The position numbers and the translations under genes are program-made. The notes beneath the pieces were generated by a model, which saw only the letters and a list, made by a program, of their open reading frames with translations, made no database searches and was not told the origin of the DNA. Shown here piece after piece: positions 8,830 to 17,579 of a DNA stretch of 64,000 nt; the first letter of the stretch is position 1; the number at the start of each line of letters is the position of its first letter. Origin of the DNA: Streptomyces ipomoeae 91-03 (GTDB taxonomy: Bacteria > Actinomycetota > Actinomycetes > Streptomycetales > Streptomycetaceae). The stretch covers positions 62,001-126,000 of the forward strand of contig NZ_AEJC01000665.1 in the NCBI RefSeq assembly GCF_000317595.1. Direction: 5' to 3'.

Positions 8830-10002
8830 GTGACCTCAGAAGTCTCCCTGGTTTCCTCCGGGTCCGTACCCCCGGCGACGTGTCCCGCACGCTCGCCGGG
8901 GACGGCCGCACCGCGCTCACCCCGCTCCGTCGACCTCGACGAGGCCGAGGAATTCCTGCGCCAGTTCCACGCGGAGCGACCGAATCAGCCGGTGGCGCTC
9001 GGGAAGCGCCTGCAGCAGGTCCGCGCCGCCGTCGACACCACCGGCACCTACTGGCACACCAGCGCCGAACTGACGTACGGCGCACGGGTCTCATGGCGCA
9101 ACTCCAGCCGCTGCATCGGCCGCCTTTACTGGAACAGCCTGCGGGTCCTGGATCGGCGGGACGCCACCACACCCGCCGAGATCCATCGGCACCTGTGCGA
9201 GCACCTGCGGCAGGCGACCAACGGCGGCCGCATCCGGCCGGTCATCTCAGTGTTCGCGCCGGACGCTCCTGACCGCCCCGGCCCCCGAGTGTGGAACGAG
9301 CAGCTCATCCGGTACGCCGGACACCGCCAAGACGACGGCAGCGTCATCGGTGATCCGCGCAATGCCGAGCTCACCGCACTCATCCGCGATCTCGGTTGGT
9401 CGGCCCCTACCGAGGGCCGGTTCGACGTCCTGCCGCTGGTCATCGAGATGGCCGACGAAAAACCCCAGCTGTTCGAGCTGCCGCAGGAAGTGGTTCTGGA
9501 GGTCCCGATCAGCCACCCCGACGAGCCGAGGGTAGCCGGACTCGGTTTACGGTGGCACGCCGTCCCCGCCATCTCGCAGATGCGGCTGCGGATCGGCGGG
9601 GTGGACTACCCGCTCGCGCCCTTCAACGGCTGGTACATGGGGACGGAGATCGGTGCGCGCAACCTGGTCGACGAGAACCGGTACGACCTGTTGCCAGCTG
9701 TCGCCGCCTGCCTCGGTCTCGACACGTCCGACGAGTCTTCCCTGTGGCGCGACCGCGCGCTCGTCGAGCTCAACGTTGCAGTCCTGCACTCCTTCCGGCT
9801 CGCCGGTGTCCGCATCAGCAACCACCACGAGGAGTCCCGGCACTTCCTGACCCACCTCGTGAAGGAGCAACATCAGGGGCGCACAGTCCCCGCCGACTGG
9901 AGCTGGATTGTCCCCCCGCTATCCGGTGGCATCACCCCCGTCTTCCACCGCTACTACGACACGGCCGAACTGCGGCCGAACTTCTACCTACCACACGAGT
10001 AA
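8830..10002 (+). CDS. txtD: Bacterial nitric oxide synthase TxtD (Nos)
   Basis: A 390-residue oxygenase-only nitric oxide synthase, the usual length for bacterial NOS. The heme Cys is in WRNSSRCIGR (residues ~89-98). The substrate/pterin region PFNGWYMGTEIGARNL and a C-terminal FYLPHE are present, and no reductase domain is attached. It makes nitric oxide from L-arginine for TxtE. The GTG start at 8830 follows AGCGAGG and lies 19 bases behind txtE, so the two form one transcription unit. The proline/alanine-rich first ~30 residues are probably disordered. An IS3-family element begins only 40 bases after its stop. Confidence 0.97.
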   Translation: MTSEVSLVSSGSVPPATCPARSPGTAAPRSPRSVDLDEAEEFLRQFHAERPNQPVALGKRLQQVRAAVDTTGTYWHTSAELTYGARVSWRNSSRCIGRLYWNSLRVLDRRDATTPAEIHRHLCEHLRQATNGGRIRPVISVFAPDAPDRPGPRVWNEQLIRYAGHRQDDGSVIGDPRNAELTALIRDLGWSAPTEGRFDVLPLVIEMADEKPQLFELPQEVVLEVPISHPDEPRVAGLGLRWHAVPAISQMRLRIGGVDYPLAPFNGWYMGTEIGARNLVDENRYDLLPAVAACLGLDTSDESSLWRDRALVELNVAVLHSFRLAGVRISNHHEESRHFLTHLVKEQHQGRTVPADWSWIVPPLSGGITPVFHRYYDTAELRPNFYLPHE

Positions 10003-10091
10003 GGAGTGTTTGAGGCGGTCGCCTGCCCAAGGAAGATCCACTGAACCGCCCCGGTTCGAATGGAGACTCGATTCCGTGAAGGGCCAGAGTC

Positions 10092-10418
10092 ATGGCACGT
10101 CCCTCCTCCTGCCCGCCTGAGCTGCGCAAGCGCGCGGTGCGCATGGGCGCCGAGGTCCGCGGTGACTACCTGACCGAGTCCGCCGCGATCAACGCGGTCA
10201 TGGTCGAGCTGGGCATCGGCTCGCGCGAGACGCTGCGCATGTGGGTGCGGCAGGACCAGGTCGGCTCCGGACAGCGTCCGGGGACGACGACGGAGGAGTC
10301 CGGGCAGATCAAGGCGATGAAGAAGGAGATCGCCGAACTCAAGCGGGCCAACGAGATCCTGGAGGCCGCGGCGAGTTCCTTCGTGGCCGAGCCTGACCGG
10401 CCACATCTGCGCTCGTAG
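10092..10418 (+). CDS. IS3-family transposase OrfA
   Basis: A 108-residue protein with the N-terminal helix-turn-helix of IS3 OrfA (PPELRKRAVRMGAE, then ETLRMWVRQ) and a following heptad region (IKAMKKEIAELKRANEILEAAAS) that forms the usual leucine zipper. In intact elements it is fused to OrfB by -1 frameshifting. Here OrfB is broken, so the element cannot move by itself. Confidence 0.85.
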   Translation: MARPSSCPPELRKRAVRMGAEVRGDYLTESAAINAVMVELGIGSRETLRMWVRQDQVGSGQRPGTTTEESGQIKAMKKEIAELKRANEILEAAASSFVAEPDRPHLRS

Positions 10419-11315
10419 CGTTCGTCGACGAGCACCGGGACCGCTTCGGCGGCGTCGAGCCGATCTGCCGCGTGCTGCCCCGGCACGGCTGCAAGATCGC
10501 CCCCTCCACCTACTACGCCTGCAGGAAACGCCGCGAGGCTCCCTCGCCCAGGGCCATGCGGGACGGGGAACTCAAAGAACTGCTTTTAGGAGGCATACCA
10601 GGCCAACCACCGCGTCTACGGGGCGAGAGAGATCTGGCGGCACCTCAGCCGCCAGGGCCACGAGGTGGCCCGCCGCACTGTCGAGCGCCTGATGCGCGAG
10701 ATCGGCATCGCCGGCGCCGTGCGTGGCGAGAGGTGATCACTACCCTCCCTGACCGGCCGCCGCCAGGGCCCCGGACCGCATCGACCGTGACTTCGTCGCC
10801 CCGACCCCCAAACCGCACCTGGGTCGGCGTCGTCCACGTCGCCTTCGTTGTGGACACCTTCCCCGGCCGCATCGTCGGCTGGTCCGCCTCGATGCCGAAG
10901 GAGACCCAACTTGTCCTGGACGCCCTGGACACGGGCCCGTGGCAACGCGACCGCGACGGCCGCCCGCCGCTGCCCGGCGAACTGGTGCACCACTTTGACG
11001 CGGGGGTCGCAATACACGTCATTCCGCCTGGCCGAACACCCCGACGCGGCCCACACCGCGGCCTCGACCGGCTCGGTCGGCGACACGTACGACAACGCGC
11101 TCATGGAGTCGACGACAGGCCTGTTCAAGACCGAGGTCATCAAGCCGCGGCGGCCGTGGAAGACGCTCTCGCACGTCGAGCTCGCCACCGCCGAGTGGGT
11201 CGACCGGTACGGCCACCGCCGACTCTACTGTGAGATAGGGCATATCCCGCCCGCCGAATACGAAGCCAACTACTACCGAGCAACCACGAAACCCCAGCTC
11301 ACAGCCACCGACTGA
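10400..11315 (+). pseudogene. IS3-family transposase OrfB, frameshifted
   Basis: OrfB homology is spread over several frames. AFVDEHRDRFGGVEPICRVL and APSTYYACRKR lie near 10415-10530. The integrase-core pieces (TWVGVVHVAFVVDTFPGRIVGW) are in another frame near 10810-10880. The end, GDTYDNALMESTTGLFKTEV through YGHRRLYCEIGHIPPAEYE, is in a third near 11080-11290. At least two indels are needed to join them. Confidence 0.8.
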
Positions 11316-11364
11316 GATCTCCAACGAAACCGGGGCGGTTCACCGGGGGGGGCGAGAACCGGAA

Positions 11365-11804
11365 AAATATTCCGGAAAGTACAAATGCCATTGCCTACTC
11401 GTGATCGCACTCACCGACGACAAGGGCCGTCTGCTCTGGGTCTCCGCGGCCCGACCCGGACGCGCCTCGGAGATCACCGCCTGCCGTCACGACAAGCTCA
11501 CGCAGAAGCTACAGGTGGCCGGGCTCGGCGCGATCGCTGAGCTGGGCTTCGTCGGCCTCGACGACAGTGGCCCGGACGCCGACCCGGCGGTGATCACCGG
11601 CTACAGGGCCGCCCGCACCGGCCCCTGACCCGCAGTCAGAAACTTTCCAACAAGGCACTGGCCGCCGTCCGGGCACCGGTCGAGCACGGCTTCCCCCACC
11701 TGAAGAACTGGCGCGTGCTCGGCCAGGTCCGCACCGACCCGAAGTGGGCAACCACACTGGTGAGGGCCCTGCTGGTGCTGACGAAACGGGAAGTTGCCCG
11801 CTGA
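11365..11804 (+). pseudogene. IS5-type (DDE_Tnp_4) transposase remnant
   Basis: The C-terminal half of a transposase is readable as VIALTDDKGRLLWVSAARPG (11401 on). It breaks by frameshift near 11628 and continues as LSNKALAAVRAPVEHGF and LKNWRVLGQVRTDPKWATTL to a stop at 11802-11804. The N-terminal half is missing, and the left side meets the IS3 element. Confidence 0.75.
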
Positions 11805-12407
11805 CCGATGACCTTGCCGGGAGTCATCCGCCCCCGACCAGAACGAGCACCCCGAAGCCCAGGCACACGAGCCCCGTGATCGGCAACTTCACGATGCGCA
11901 CAACTCACTCTGGCGAGATAGCGCAACTTCATCGGTTTCCTTGCTCTTGCCGTTCCAGGTTGTCAGACAACTCGCTGCGTATCAGCCGACAGCATGAGGC
12001 CAACCAGCGCCATCTCTCGAAGCAAATTCCCTATAATTCCACATCCCCGATATATCGCCCATCAGCACCCCTTCGTATTCCCAGGGAATCTCCCCCACCG
12101 GTCTCGGTATGCATTTCATGTCGGATTCATGACAAAACCTGAGTGGATGATCAACGCTCCTGGTCAACTGCGGGAATCTGACTGTCCAGCCGGGATTTTT
12201 TACTGACGTTTCACCCGACGAGGAACACCGAACCGCGATCCGGGCGACAGCCTGCACCGCTAGCTCGAACTCGCCCCCACTCCCGAGTGCTGCAACTTCA
12301 AAAGGTATTGTTCCGGTGAGTCACTCTCGGATCTCCCCCCATAGAAACCACGAGAGGTCGGCCATACTCATGTCGATTTTTCGCAACAAAGTCACGCAAG
12401 GAAATCC
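11805..12407. promoter_or_regulatory. 600-base gene-free region, presumed promoter of the following cassette
   Basis: No plausible coding frame is visible on either strand. Base composition is markedly more AT-rich than the flanks (for example around 12000-12130 and 12180-12400), as often seen in streptomycete promoter regions. It precedes a rightward five-gene cassette. I could not single out a convincing -35/-10 pair. Confidence 0.35.
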
Positions 12408-13526
12408 GTGAACAGTGTTGCTCAGTGCTTACAAAATACCATCGCCGATCCTAGGCACGCTGCCCTGCACATCGAGGTCGCGAGCACCGGACCATTCATC
12501 ATTGCCATGCGGGACGACACTTCGTACTGCGTCAAGAAATTGGCCCGGACACTCGGCAGGGGCAGGAGCAGCGGGGTTCAAGTTCCGCGGGAGGTCGCCG
12601 ACGTCGTCTCGGAGAATTATCGACTGTTTCAGGCCGACATACGCAAAGCATTGAGCAAGACGATCTGTCACCCCGGCGGCATCACCTTCCATGTGCTCGA
12701 TGCCCAATTACTGGAACAGGGCGTCCGCCATCGCGCCGGCGCCGGGCCGCTGCTCAGCCTCGATCCTCTGGTCGAGGAGGCTGACCATCACTTGCGGGCC
12801 TCGCGAGGGTTTCTGCTCGGCGGAGTGAAACACGTGGGTCTCGTACCAAGCCCAGGGGCACAGTCGTTTCTCCGACAAATGGCCACGCTGTCGGTCGATA
12901 CCGAGTACACGCTGATCGAGGACGACATCTTCACCGGCGGCACCATAAAAGAGGTGCTCCGTATGCTGCAACGCCTGGGAGTGCGGATAGGGCGCGTGGT
13001 GACCGGTATCCGGCTGTCCGATGAGGCCGATGATCCCATTCCGGGTGTCGTGGTCGATCCCGTGCTGCAGTATCGTATCCTGGGCAGTTCTGAGAAAACG
13101 CATCCTCTGGAGATCGCCGACCCGAGGAATTTTCTGCTCGGGCTTTCGGGACTGGTGGTCCGGCTGCCCGACGGGAGCTGGACACGGGCGCCTTACTGGC
13201 TGCCGTTTGTGAGAGCCTCGGTACGCATCGGAATATCGGCCGAATGCGAAGAAGAGTTCGCGCTGCTGGCAATGCAGGCCAACCTCGATTTCTACAGCCG
13301 GATTCAACGGTCCCTGGGCAGGATCGTACGGATATCCGACTTCCCTTCTCCGGTGCGCGATCTGCTGTCAACGCTGGGATTCGCTCAAATGTCGACCCCT
13401 GCCTGCATAGCATTGGAGCATATGATGACGCATCTGGACCAGCACATCGAAACCGTGATCGGCGGGGGCAGAACGACCACAGAGATCAGGAACAGCGTTC
13501 CTTCGGGTGCGAAGTCCCTGCGATGA
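12408..13526 (+). CDS. Phosphoribosyltransferase-like protein, first gene of an unrecognised biosynthetic cassette
   Basis: A 372-residue protein. The clearest motif is YTLIEDDIFTGGT at residues ~167-179, which matches the PRPP-binding loop of type I phosphoribosyltransferases (two acidic residues, then TGGT). About 160 residues precede it and 190 follow, so it is longer than a bare PRTase and may have an additional domain. PRTases transfer ribose-5-phosphate from PRPP to a base or amine, and the acceptor here is unknown. The GTG start at 12408 is preceded by AAGGAAA. Its stop overlaps the start of the phosphatase-like gene (ATGA), implying translational coupling. There is a TTA codon at 12708. 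Confidence 0.6.
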   Translation: MNSVAQCLQNTIADPRHAALHIEVASTGPFIIAMRDDTSYCVKKLARTLGRGRSSGVQVPREVADVVSENYRLFQADIRKALSKTICHPGGITFHVLDAQLLEQGVRHRAGAGPLLSLDPLVEEADHHLRASRGFLLGGVKHVGLVPSPGAQSFLRQMATLSVDTEYTLIEDDIFTGGTIKEVLRMLQRLGVRIGRVVTGIRLSDEADDPIPGVVVDPVLQYRILGSSEKTHPLEIADPRNFLLGLSGLVVRLPDGSWTRAPYWLPFVRASVRIGISAECEEEFALLAMQANLDFYSRIQRSLGRIVRISDFPSPVRDLLSTLGFAQMSTPACIALEHMMTHLDQHIETVIGGGRTTTEIRNSVPSGAKSLR

Positions 13527-14365
13527 CAGCGCCAGACATCCTGCCCAGGACGATATTCCTCGACCTCAACGGGACGCTCATTCCGTCTTCACCCGGAGCA
13601 CCTCTGGACATGGCTGCCCTCCGGAAGGTGGGACAATTAGCCCAGAGGCTGCGAGCGGCCGGGGCAGCGGTGGGCCTGTGCTCGGACTCGCCGCTGGAAC
13701 AGCTGCGGGACTTCGGCCGGCACATCAGACTCGGTGAACCGGCGGAATTCCCCGTGGTGGCCGAGAACGGGAACGTCGCAGACATCGACGGGCAGGTGAG
13801 GGTGCTGACACCCTTCGCCGCGCTGACTGAGGTCCGTTCGGCGGTTGCCGCGCTCGCCTCGGCGTACGGACTTCAGCAGGCAGACGAAACGCTGGCACCG
13901 GAATTCGGTGGCATCCGCCCCGGACCCGACCGGTGGGCGTTCGGCGCCAACCGCAGAGCGTCCGTGAGCGTCTTCGGGCCGCGCGATTTCCTGACCGCCG
14001 TACGGAAGAGCTTGCAGGACTGGGCGGAAGAGCACAGCACCGAGATTTCGCTGGAAAGCAGCCCGGACGGCCTGTACCTCGGAATTCACCCGTATCGCCA
14101 GGTGGGTTCGGGGAAGCGGCGGACTCTGGCCATGCTGGCGAGCAGCCAGAGCAGTAAGAACGAGCTGCTGATGATCGGAAATTCGCTCGCGGACTGGGTC
14201 CCTGTCCGACACGGAGTCCGATGCGCGTTCGTCACCGATTCGACCATTCCGGACGATGTCCGTGCCGAAGCCTGGTACGTCTCGGCACAGCCGGATGTGT
14301 ACGGGGTCATCGACACCCTGACCCGATTGACCGATCTCGCCGCCGGTCGGGCCACCAAGCTTTAG
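13523..14365 (+). CDS. HAD-superfamily phosphatase-like protein (type IIB / Cof-like) with altered catalytic motifs
   Basis: A 280-residue protein with HAD architecture. Motif I is FLDLNGTL (D14, N16), motif II is in GLCSDSP (~S54), motif III Lys is in GSGKRR (K198), and motif IV is MIGNSLADW (N220, D224). The usual forms are DxDGT and GDSxxD, so the second Asp of motif I and the first Asp of motif IV are both Asn. The cap between motifs II and III resembles mannosyl-phosphoglycerate / sugar phosphatases. If active it would remove a phosphate from a sugar-phosphate intermediate, for example the product of the upstream PRTase-like protein. It could instead be a binding protein. There is a TTA codon at 13637. 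Confidence 0.7.
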   Translation: MTAPDILPRTIFLDLNGTLIPSSPGAPLDMAALRKVGQLAQRLRAAGAAVGLCSDSPLEQLRDFGRHIRLGEPAEFPVVAENGNVADIDGQVRVLTPFAALTEVRSAVAALASAYGLQQADETLAPEFGGIRPGPDRWAFGANRRASVSVFGPRDFLTAVRKSLQDWAEEHSTEISLESSPDGLYLGIHPYRQVGSGKRRTLAMLASSQSSKNELLMIGNSLADWVPVRHGVRCAFVTDSTIPDDVRAEAWYVSAQPDVYGVIDTLTRLTDLAAGRATKL

Positions 14366-14433
14366 GAACCGCCGATTCCGGATTTCCCCGACCCGATTGT
14401 CAGAAACTCAATCGATATCCATAGGAGTGATCA

Positions 14434-15531
14434 GTGTCTCGTCTTCGTCTTGGTATACTCGGGTGCGGACAGATCGCACAGCTGATGCATTTGCCGTACG
14501 TCGCAGAACTGCATGACCGGTTCGAGTTAATAGCCCTGTGCGACCGGGCAGCCGACCTTGCTGGACGGGTCGCGGCTTGTTATGGCATCGGCAGGACCTA
14601 CGCGTCCTTGGACGAGATGCTCAAGAACTCGCCGGAGATCGATGCCGTTCTCGTACTGAATCTCGACCACTCCGATTCCGTCAGCGCCGCGCTCCGTGCG
14701 GGAAAGCACGTATTTACCGAGAAGCCTCTGGGATACACGGTGGCAGAGTCAGAGCAGGCGGTTCGGATCTCCGAAGAGACCGGAAAGGTTCTCATGGTCG
14801 GCTATATGAAGCGCTATGACAGTGGTGTCCAGCGCGGCCTTGAGGAGATCAAGAAGATGGCGCGCCCGATCATGGCGCGCGTTCATCTGGTGGTCGGCCC
14901 GCAATACGGAAACTGGATTATCCCGGAACTTCTTGAGATCGACCGGTCGAGTAGCCAGAACGCGGAACGCGATACACGACGTGACCGAGTTCTCGACGAG
15001 TCGAAGGACATGGACCAGGCGGCACTGAACGCCTACATGGAGATGTTCGGTGTTTGGAGCCACGACATCAACATCTACCGCAGCGCCTTTCCTGACGAAC
15101 CGGTCTCGGTGAAGGCCAATACCAATCCGGGCGGAAGTGCGCTGACCGCTCTCCTCCAGTACGCGGACGGGTTCCAATGCATCTTTCAGGGAGCGAGCAC
15201 ATCGGTGCACAGATTTGAGGAGAGCCTCACCGTCTGGGGTGACGACCGTACCGTCTCCCTGGATATCTCGAATCCGTTTCTCCGTCACGCTCCCTCGACG
15301 GTCAGGATCTGGCGGAACGAGACCGAGCCCCTGCCGGGCCACACGCGTCCGGCAGAGATCGAAGAAGTCGTCACGGGTTCGTACGAAGAGGCGTTCAAAT
15401 CGCAACTGCGCCATTTCCACGAGTGTGTCACCTCCGTAACTACCGACCCCTTGACCAGCGGACGGGAGGCCCTGAAGGACACCCGTCTGATGGCCAGGAT
15501 CGTGAAGGCAACGATGGCCGAAGGTCAGTGA
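14434..15531 (+). CDS. Gfo/Idh/MocA-family NAD(P)-dependent oxidoreductase
   Basis: A 365-residue protein with an N-terminal Rossmann fold (RLGILGCGQIAQ), the family's catalytic-lysine motif EKPLGYT, then MVGYMKRYDSG and a C-terminal alpha/beta domain. Family members oxidise or epimerise hydroxyls of sugars, inositols and related small molecules. Followed by an aminotransferase, the obvious role is to create a ketone or aldehyde that is then aminated. The GTG start is at 14434 with ATAGGAG upstream, 68 bases after the phosphatase-like gene. There is a TTA codon at 14527. The substrate cannot be deduced from sequence. Confidence 0.88.
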   Translation: MSRLRLGILGCGQIAQLMHLPYVAELHDRFELIALCDRAADLAGRVAACYGIGRTYASLDEMLKNSPEIDAVLVLNLDHSDSVSAALRAGKHVFTEKPLGYTVAESEQAVRISEETGKVLMVGYMKRYDSGVQRGLEEIKKMARPIMARVHLVVGPQYGNWIIPELLEIDRSSSQNAERDTRRDRVLDESKDMDQAALNAYMEMFGVWSHDINIYRSAFPDEPVSVKANTNPGGSALTALLQYADGFQCIFQGASTSVHRFEESLTVWGDDRTVSLDISNPFLRHAPSTVRIWRNETEPLPGHTRPAEIEEVVTGSYEEAFKSQLRHFHECVTSVTTDPLTSGREALKDTRLMARIVKATMAEGQ

Positions 15532-15577
15532 AGAAAAGCGACGAAAGACAGCTCACCAATGGAATCGAGGAGAATTG

Positions 15578-16852
15578 ATGCCCAGATCTGACAAGGTTCT
15601 GGAGACGCTACAGCGTCACGTTCTGGTGGACGGCCTCGACCTGGTCGTCGACCTGGAGCGAAGTCACGGATCGACGCTTGTCGACGCCCGTTCCGGAATC
15701 GAATACCTCGACCTGGTCACCTTCTTCGGTTCGCTGCCGCTCGGCATGAATCACCCGGCTATGGTCCAGGACACGAACTTCATGACGGACCTGGCCCGGG
15801 CGGCTCTGCACAAAGTGGCCAACACCGGTTTCTACACCGTTGAGTACGCACACTTCATCGAGACCTTCACCCGAGTCCTCGGAGACCCAGACCTGCCGCG
15901 CATGTTCTTCATCGACGGCGGCGCCTTGGCCGTGGAGAACGCTTTGAAAGTCGCCTTCGACTGGAAAGCGCAACGAGTCGGCGCGGGCGATGGCCAGGAA
16001 CTGAAGGTCATGCACGTGACCGGAGCATTCCACGGCTGTTCAGGCTACACCATGAGCCTGACGAACATAGGCGACTCGAAGGTCACGGATCTGTACCCCA
16101 AGTGGGAGTGGCCGCGTATCTCCTTGCCCGATCCGGATTCAGCCGCAGAGGTACTGCGGGCAGCCCGGGACATATTCGAACGACAGGGCAGCGAAATCGC
16201 CTGCTTCATCGCCGAACCAATCCTAGGATCAGGCGGCGACGTTCACCTGAGCGGCGAATTCCTCACCGGTATGCAGCGGCTCTGCCAGGAGCACGACGCC
16301 CTGTTCGTGCTGGACGAAGTACAGACTGGGTGCGGCTCCTCCGGCACACCCTGGGTCTATCAGCAACTCGGCCTGGAACCGGACATCGTGGCTTTCGGGA
16401 AGCGGACCCAGGTGTGCGGCATCATGGCCGGCCGACGGGTCGGCCTGGTGCCTGACAACGCCCTTGTAGTTTCCGCGCGGCTCGGCTCCACCTGGGGCGG
16501 GAACCTGGCCGACATGGTCAGGACTACCCGAGTTCTGGAGATCATGGAAAACGAGTTCCTAATCCAGGGAGCGGGAGAAAAAGGAAAGCACCTCCTGACC
16601 CAACTCCAAGCACTTTCCGAGCGATTCCCGGAACTGCTGACGAACGCGCGCGGGCGAGGTCTGATCTGTGCGTTCGACCTCCCGTCCGGCGAAGTCCGGG
16701 AAAAATTCCTGGAGCGGCTGTACACGGAAGAACACACCCTGCTCCGGGCAAGTGGCGCCCAAAGCATCCGACTCCGCCCCTCATTGGCAGTGACGAAAAG
16801 TGAACTCGACCGCGGGGTCCAGGCCATCAGCCGTGTGCTCAAAAGCATGTAG
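15578..16852 (+). CDS. Class III PLP aminotransferase resembling L-lysine 6-aminotransferase
   Basis: A 424-residue enzyme very close in motif pattern to L-lysine epsilon-aminotransferases: FIDGGALAVENALKVAFDWK, GAFHGCSGYTMSLTN, FVLDEVQTGCG, and the PLP lysine in VAFGKRTQVCG, then STWGGNLADM. Lysine 6-aminotransferases convert lysine to a semialdehyde that cyclises to piperideine-6-carboxylate. In streptomycetes they normally sit in beta-lactam clusters, but no beta-lactam genes are visible here. The substrate may be lysine or an oxidised product of the neighbouring dehydrogenase. I use the ATG at 15578 because GAGGAG sits just before it. A TTG one codon upstream is possible. The MFS gene follows after 24 bases. 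Confidence 0.85.
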   Translation: MPRSDKVLETLQRHVLVDGLDLVVDLERSHGSTLVDARSGIEYLDLVTFFGSLPLGMNHPAMVQDTNFMTDLARAALHKVANTGFYTVEYAHFIETFTRVLGDPDLPRMFFIDGGALAVENALKVAFDWKAQRVGAGDGQELKVMHVTGAFHGCSGYTMSLTNIGDSKVTDLYPKWEWPRISLPDPDSAAEVLRAARDIFERQGSEIACFIAEPILGSGGDVHLSGEFLTGMQRLCQEHDALFVLDEVQTGCGSSGTPWVYQQLGLEPDIVAFGKRTQVCGIMAGRRVGLVPDNALVVSARLGSTWGGNLADMVRTTRVLEIMENEFLIQGAGEKGKHLLTQLQALSERFPELLTNARGRGLICAFDLPSGEVREKFLERLYTEEHTLLRASGAQSIRLRPSLAVTKSELDRGVQAISRVLKSM

Positions 16853-16876
16853 AAAACCTATTGGTGCGGAGGACGA

Positions 16877-17469
16877 ATGAACTACGCGGTTCGCAAGGTG
16901 CTGGGTTCGGAAATACCTGTTCCCGCGCGCTGGCCGTTGACCGCGATCGCCACGAACTTCGCCGCACTGTCCGTTTTCATGACGTTCTTCGGTACCTGGC
17001 TCGTCGGTCCCCTCAAGGCCACGGCCGGGCAGGCCTCCGCCGCGTTCATGCTGGCGGGCGCCGCGGGGATGGCCGGAGGCTACCTCGGCGGCCGTCTGAC
17101 GGACCGGATCGGTTCCCGGCCCGTGGCGGTCATCGGCTCGGCCCTTCAAGTCGCCTGTGCCGCCGCGCTGTTGCTGCCTGCGCTCCAGGTCTGGTGCGCC
17201 TGCGCGGTCCTGGTGATCATGACCTTCCTCCAGCCGCTGCGCAACGTCGCCCAGCGCATCGCCCTCGTGGAATCTGTATCGGGCGAAGAGCGGGACGGCG
17301 TCTTCGCCGCGTACCGGCTCGTCGTCAGCGTGGGGACCCTGGCCGGCCCGCTCCTGGGCTCCGGCCTCGTGGGCGTCGGCTGGTGGGCACTGCACCTGGA
17401 AGTCGTGGTGATCTGCCTGATCTCGCTGAGCTGCGTCATGCATCTGTCAACATCGACAATGATACCTAC
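16877..17469 (+). pseudogene. MFS exporter, N-terminal half (split by insertion sequences)
   Basis: Six hydrophobic segments over ~195 residues (for example TAIATNFAALSVFMTFFGTW, ASAAFMLAGAAGMAGGYLGG, LEVVVICLISLSCVMHLS), with the GGRLTDRIGSRP loop typical between TM2 and TM3 of MFS proteins. The frame then runs into the 87-base repeat and stops at 17557. The matching C-terminal half resumes at about 21295. The break therefore falls in the central cytoplasmic loop. The start at 16877 follows GCGGAGGACG. As the last gene of the cassette it was probably the exporter of its product. Confidence 0.85.
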
Positions 17470-17556
17470 TGAGGGTTTTCAGGGTGGCCCCCGAATGAGT
17501 GACAGCGGGACCGGAGGCAACGGACAGGGCTCCCATGCCGTTGAGAGAGGTGTCTA
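17470..17556. repeat. 87-base direct repeat, copy 1
   Basis: This block, TGAGGGTTTTCAGGGTGG to the closing GAGAGAGGTGTCTA, recurs without visible mismatch at 24404-24490 in the same orientation. Copy 2 abuts an IS4-type transposase fragment, so the block is probably the end of that element. Copy 1 has no transposase attached and directly interrupts the MFS gene. Confidence 0.85.
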
Positions 17557-17579
17557 GGTCTTAGGTCTCAACTCTCCAG

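Larger units (their letters stand above)
10042..11342 (+). mobile_element. IS3-family insertion sequence, decayed
   Basis: The ends are a perfect 13-base inverted repeat, TGAACCGCCCCGG at 10042-10054 and CCGGGGCGGTTCA at 11330-11342, with similarity continuing inward for about ten more bases. It contains an intact orfA and a frameshifted orfB. I see no 3-4 base target duplication, so one flank may have been lost. Confidence 0.85.

Noticed and set aside
15578..16852. Aminotransferase considered as part of a cephamycin-type beta-lactam cluster
   Set aside because: No ACV synthetase, isopenicillin N synthase or related genes are in the window, and its neighbours are sugar/nucleotide-type enzymes.
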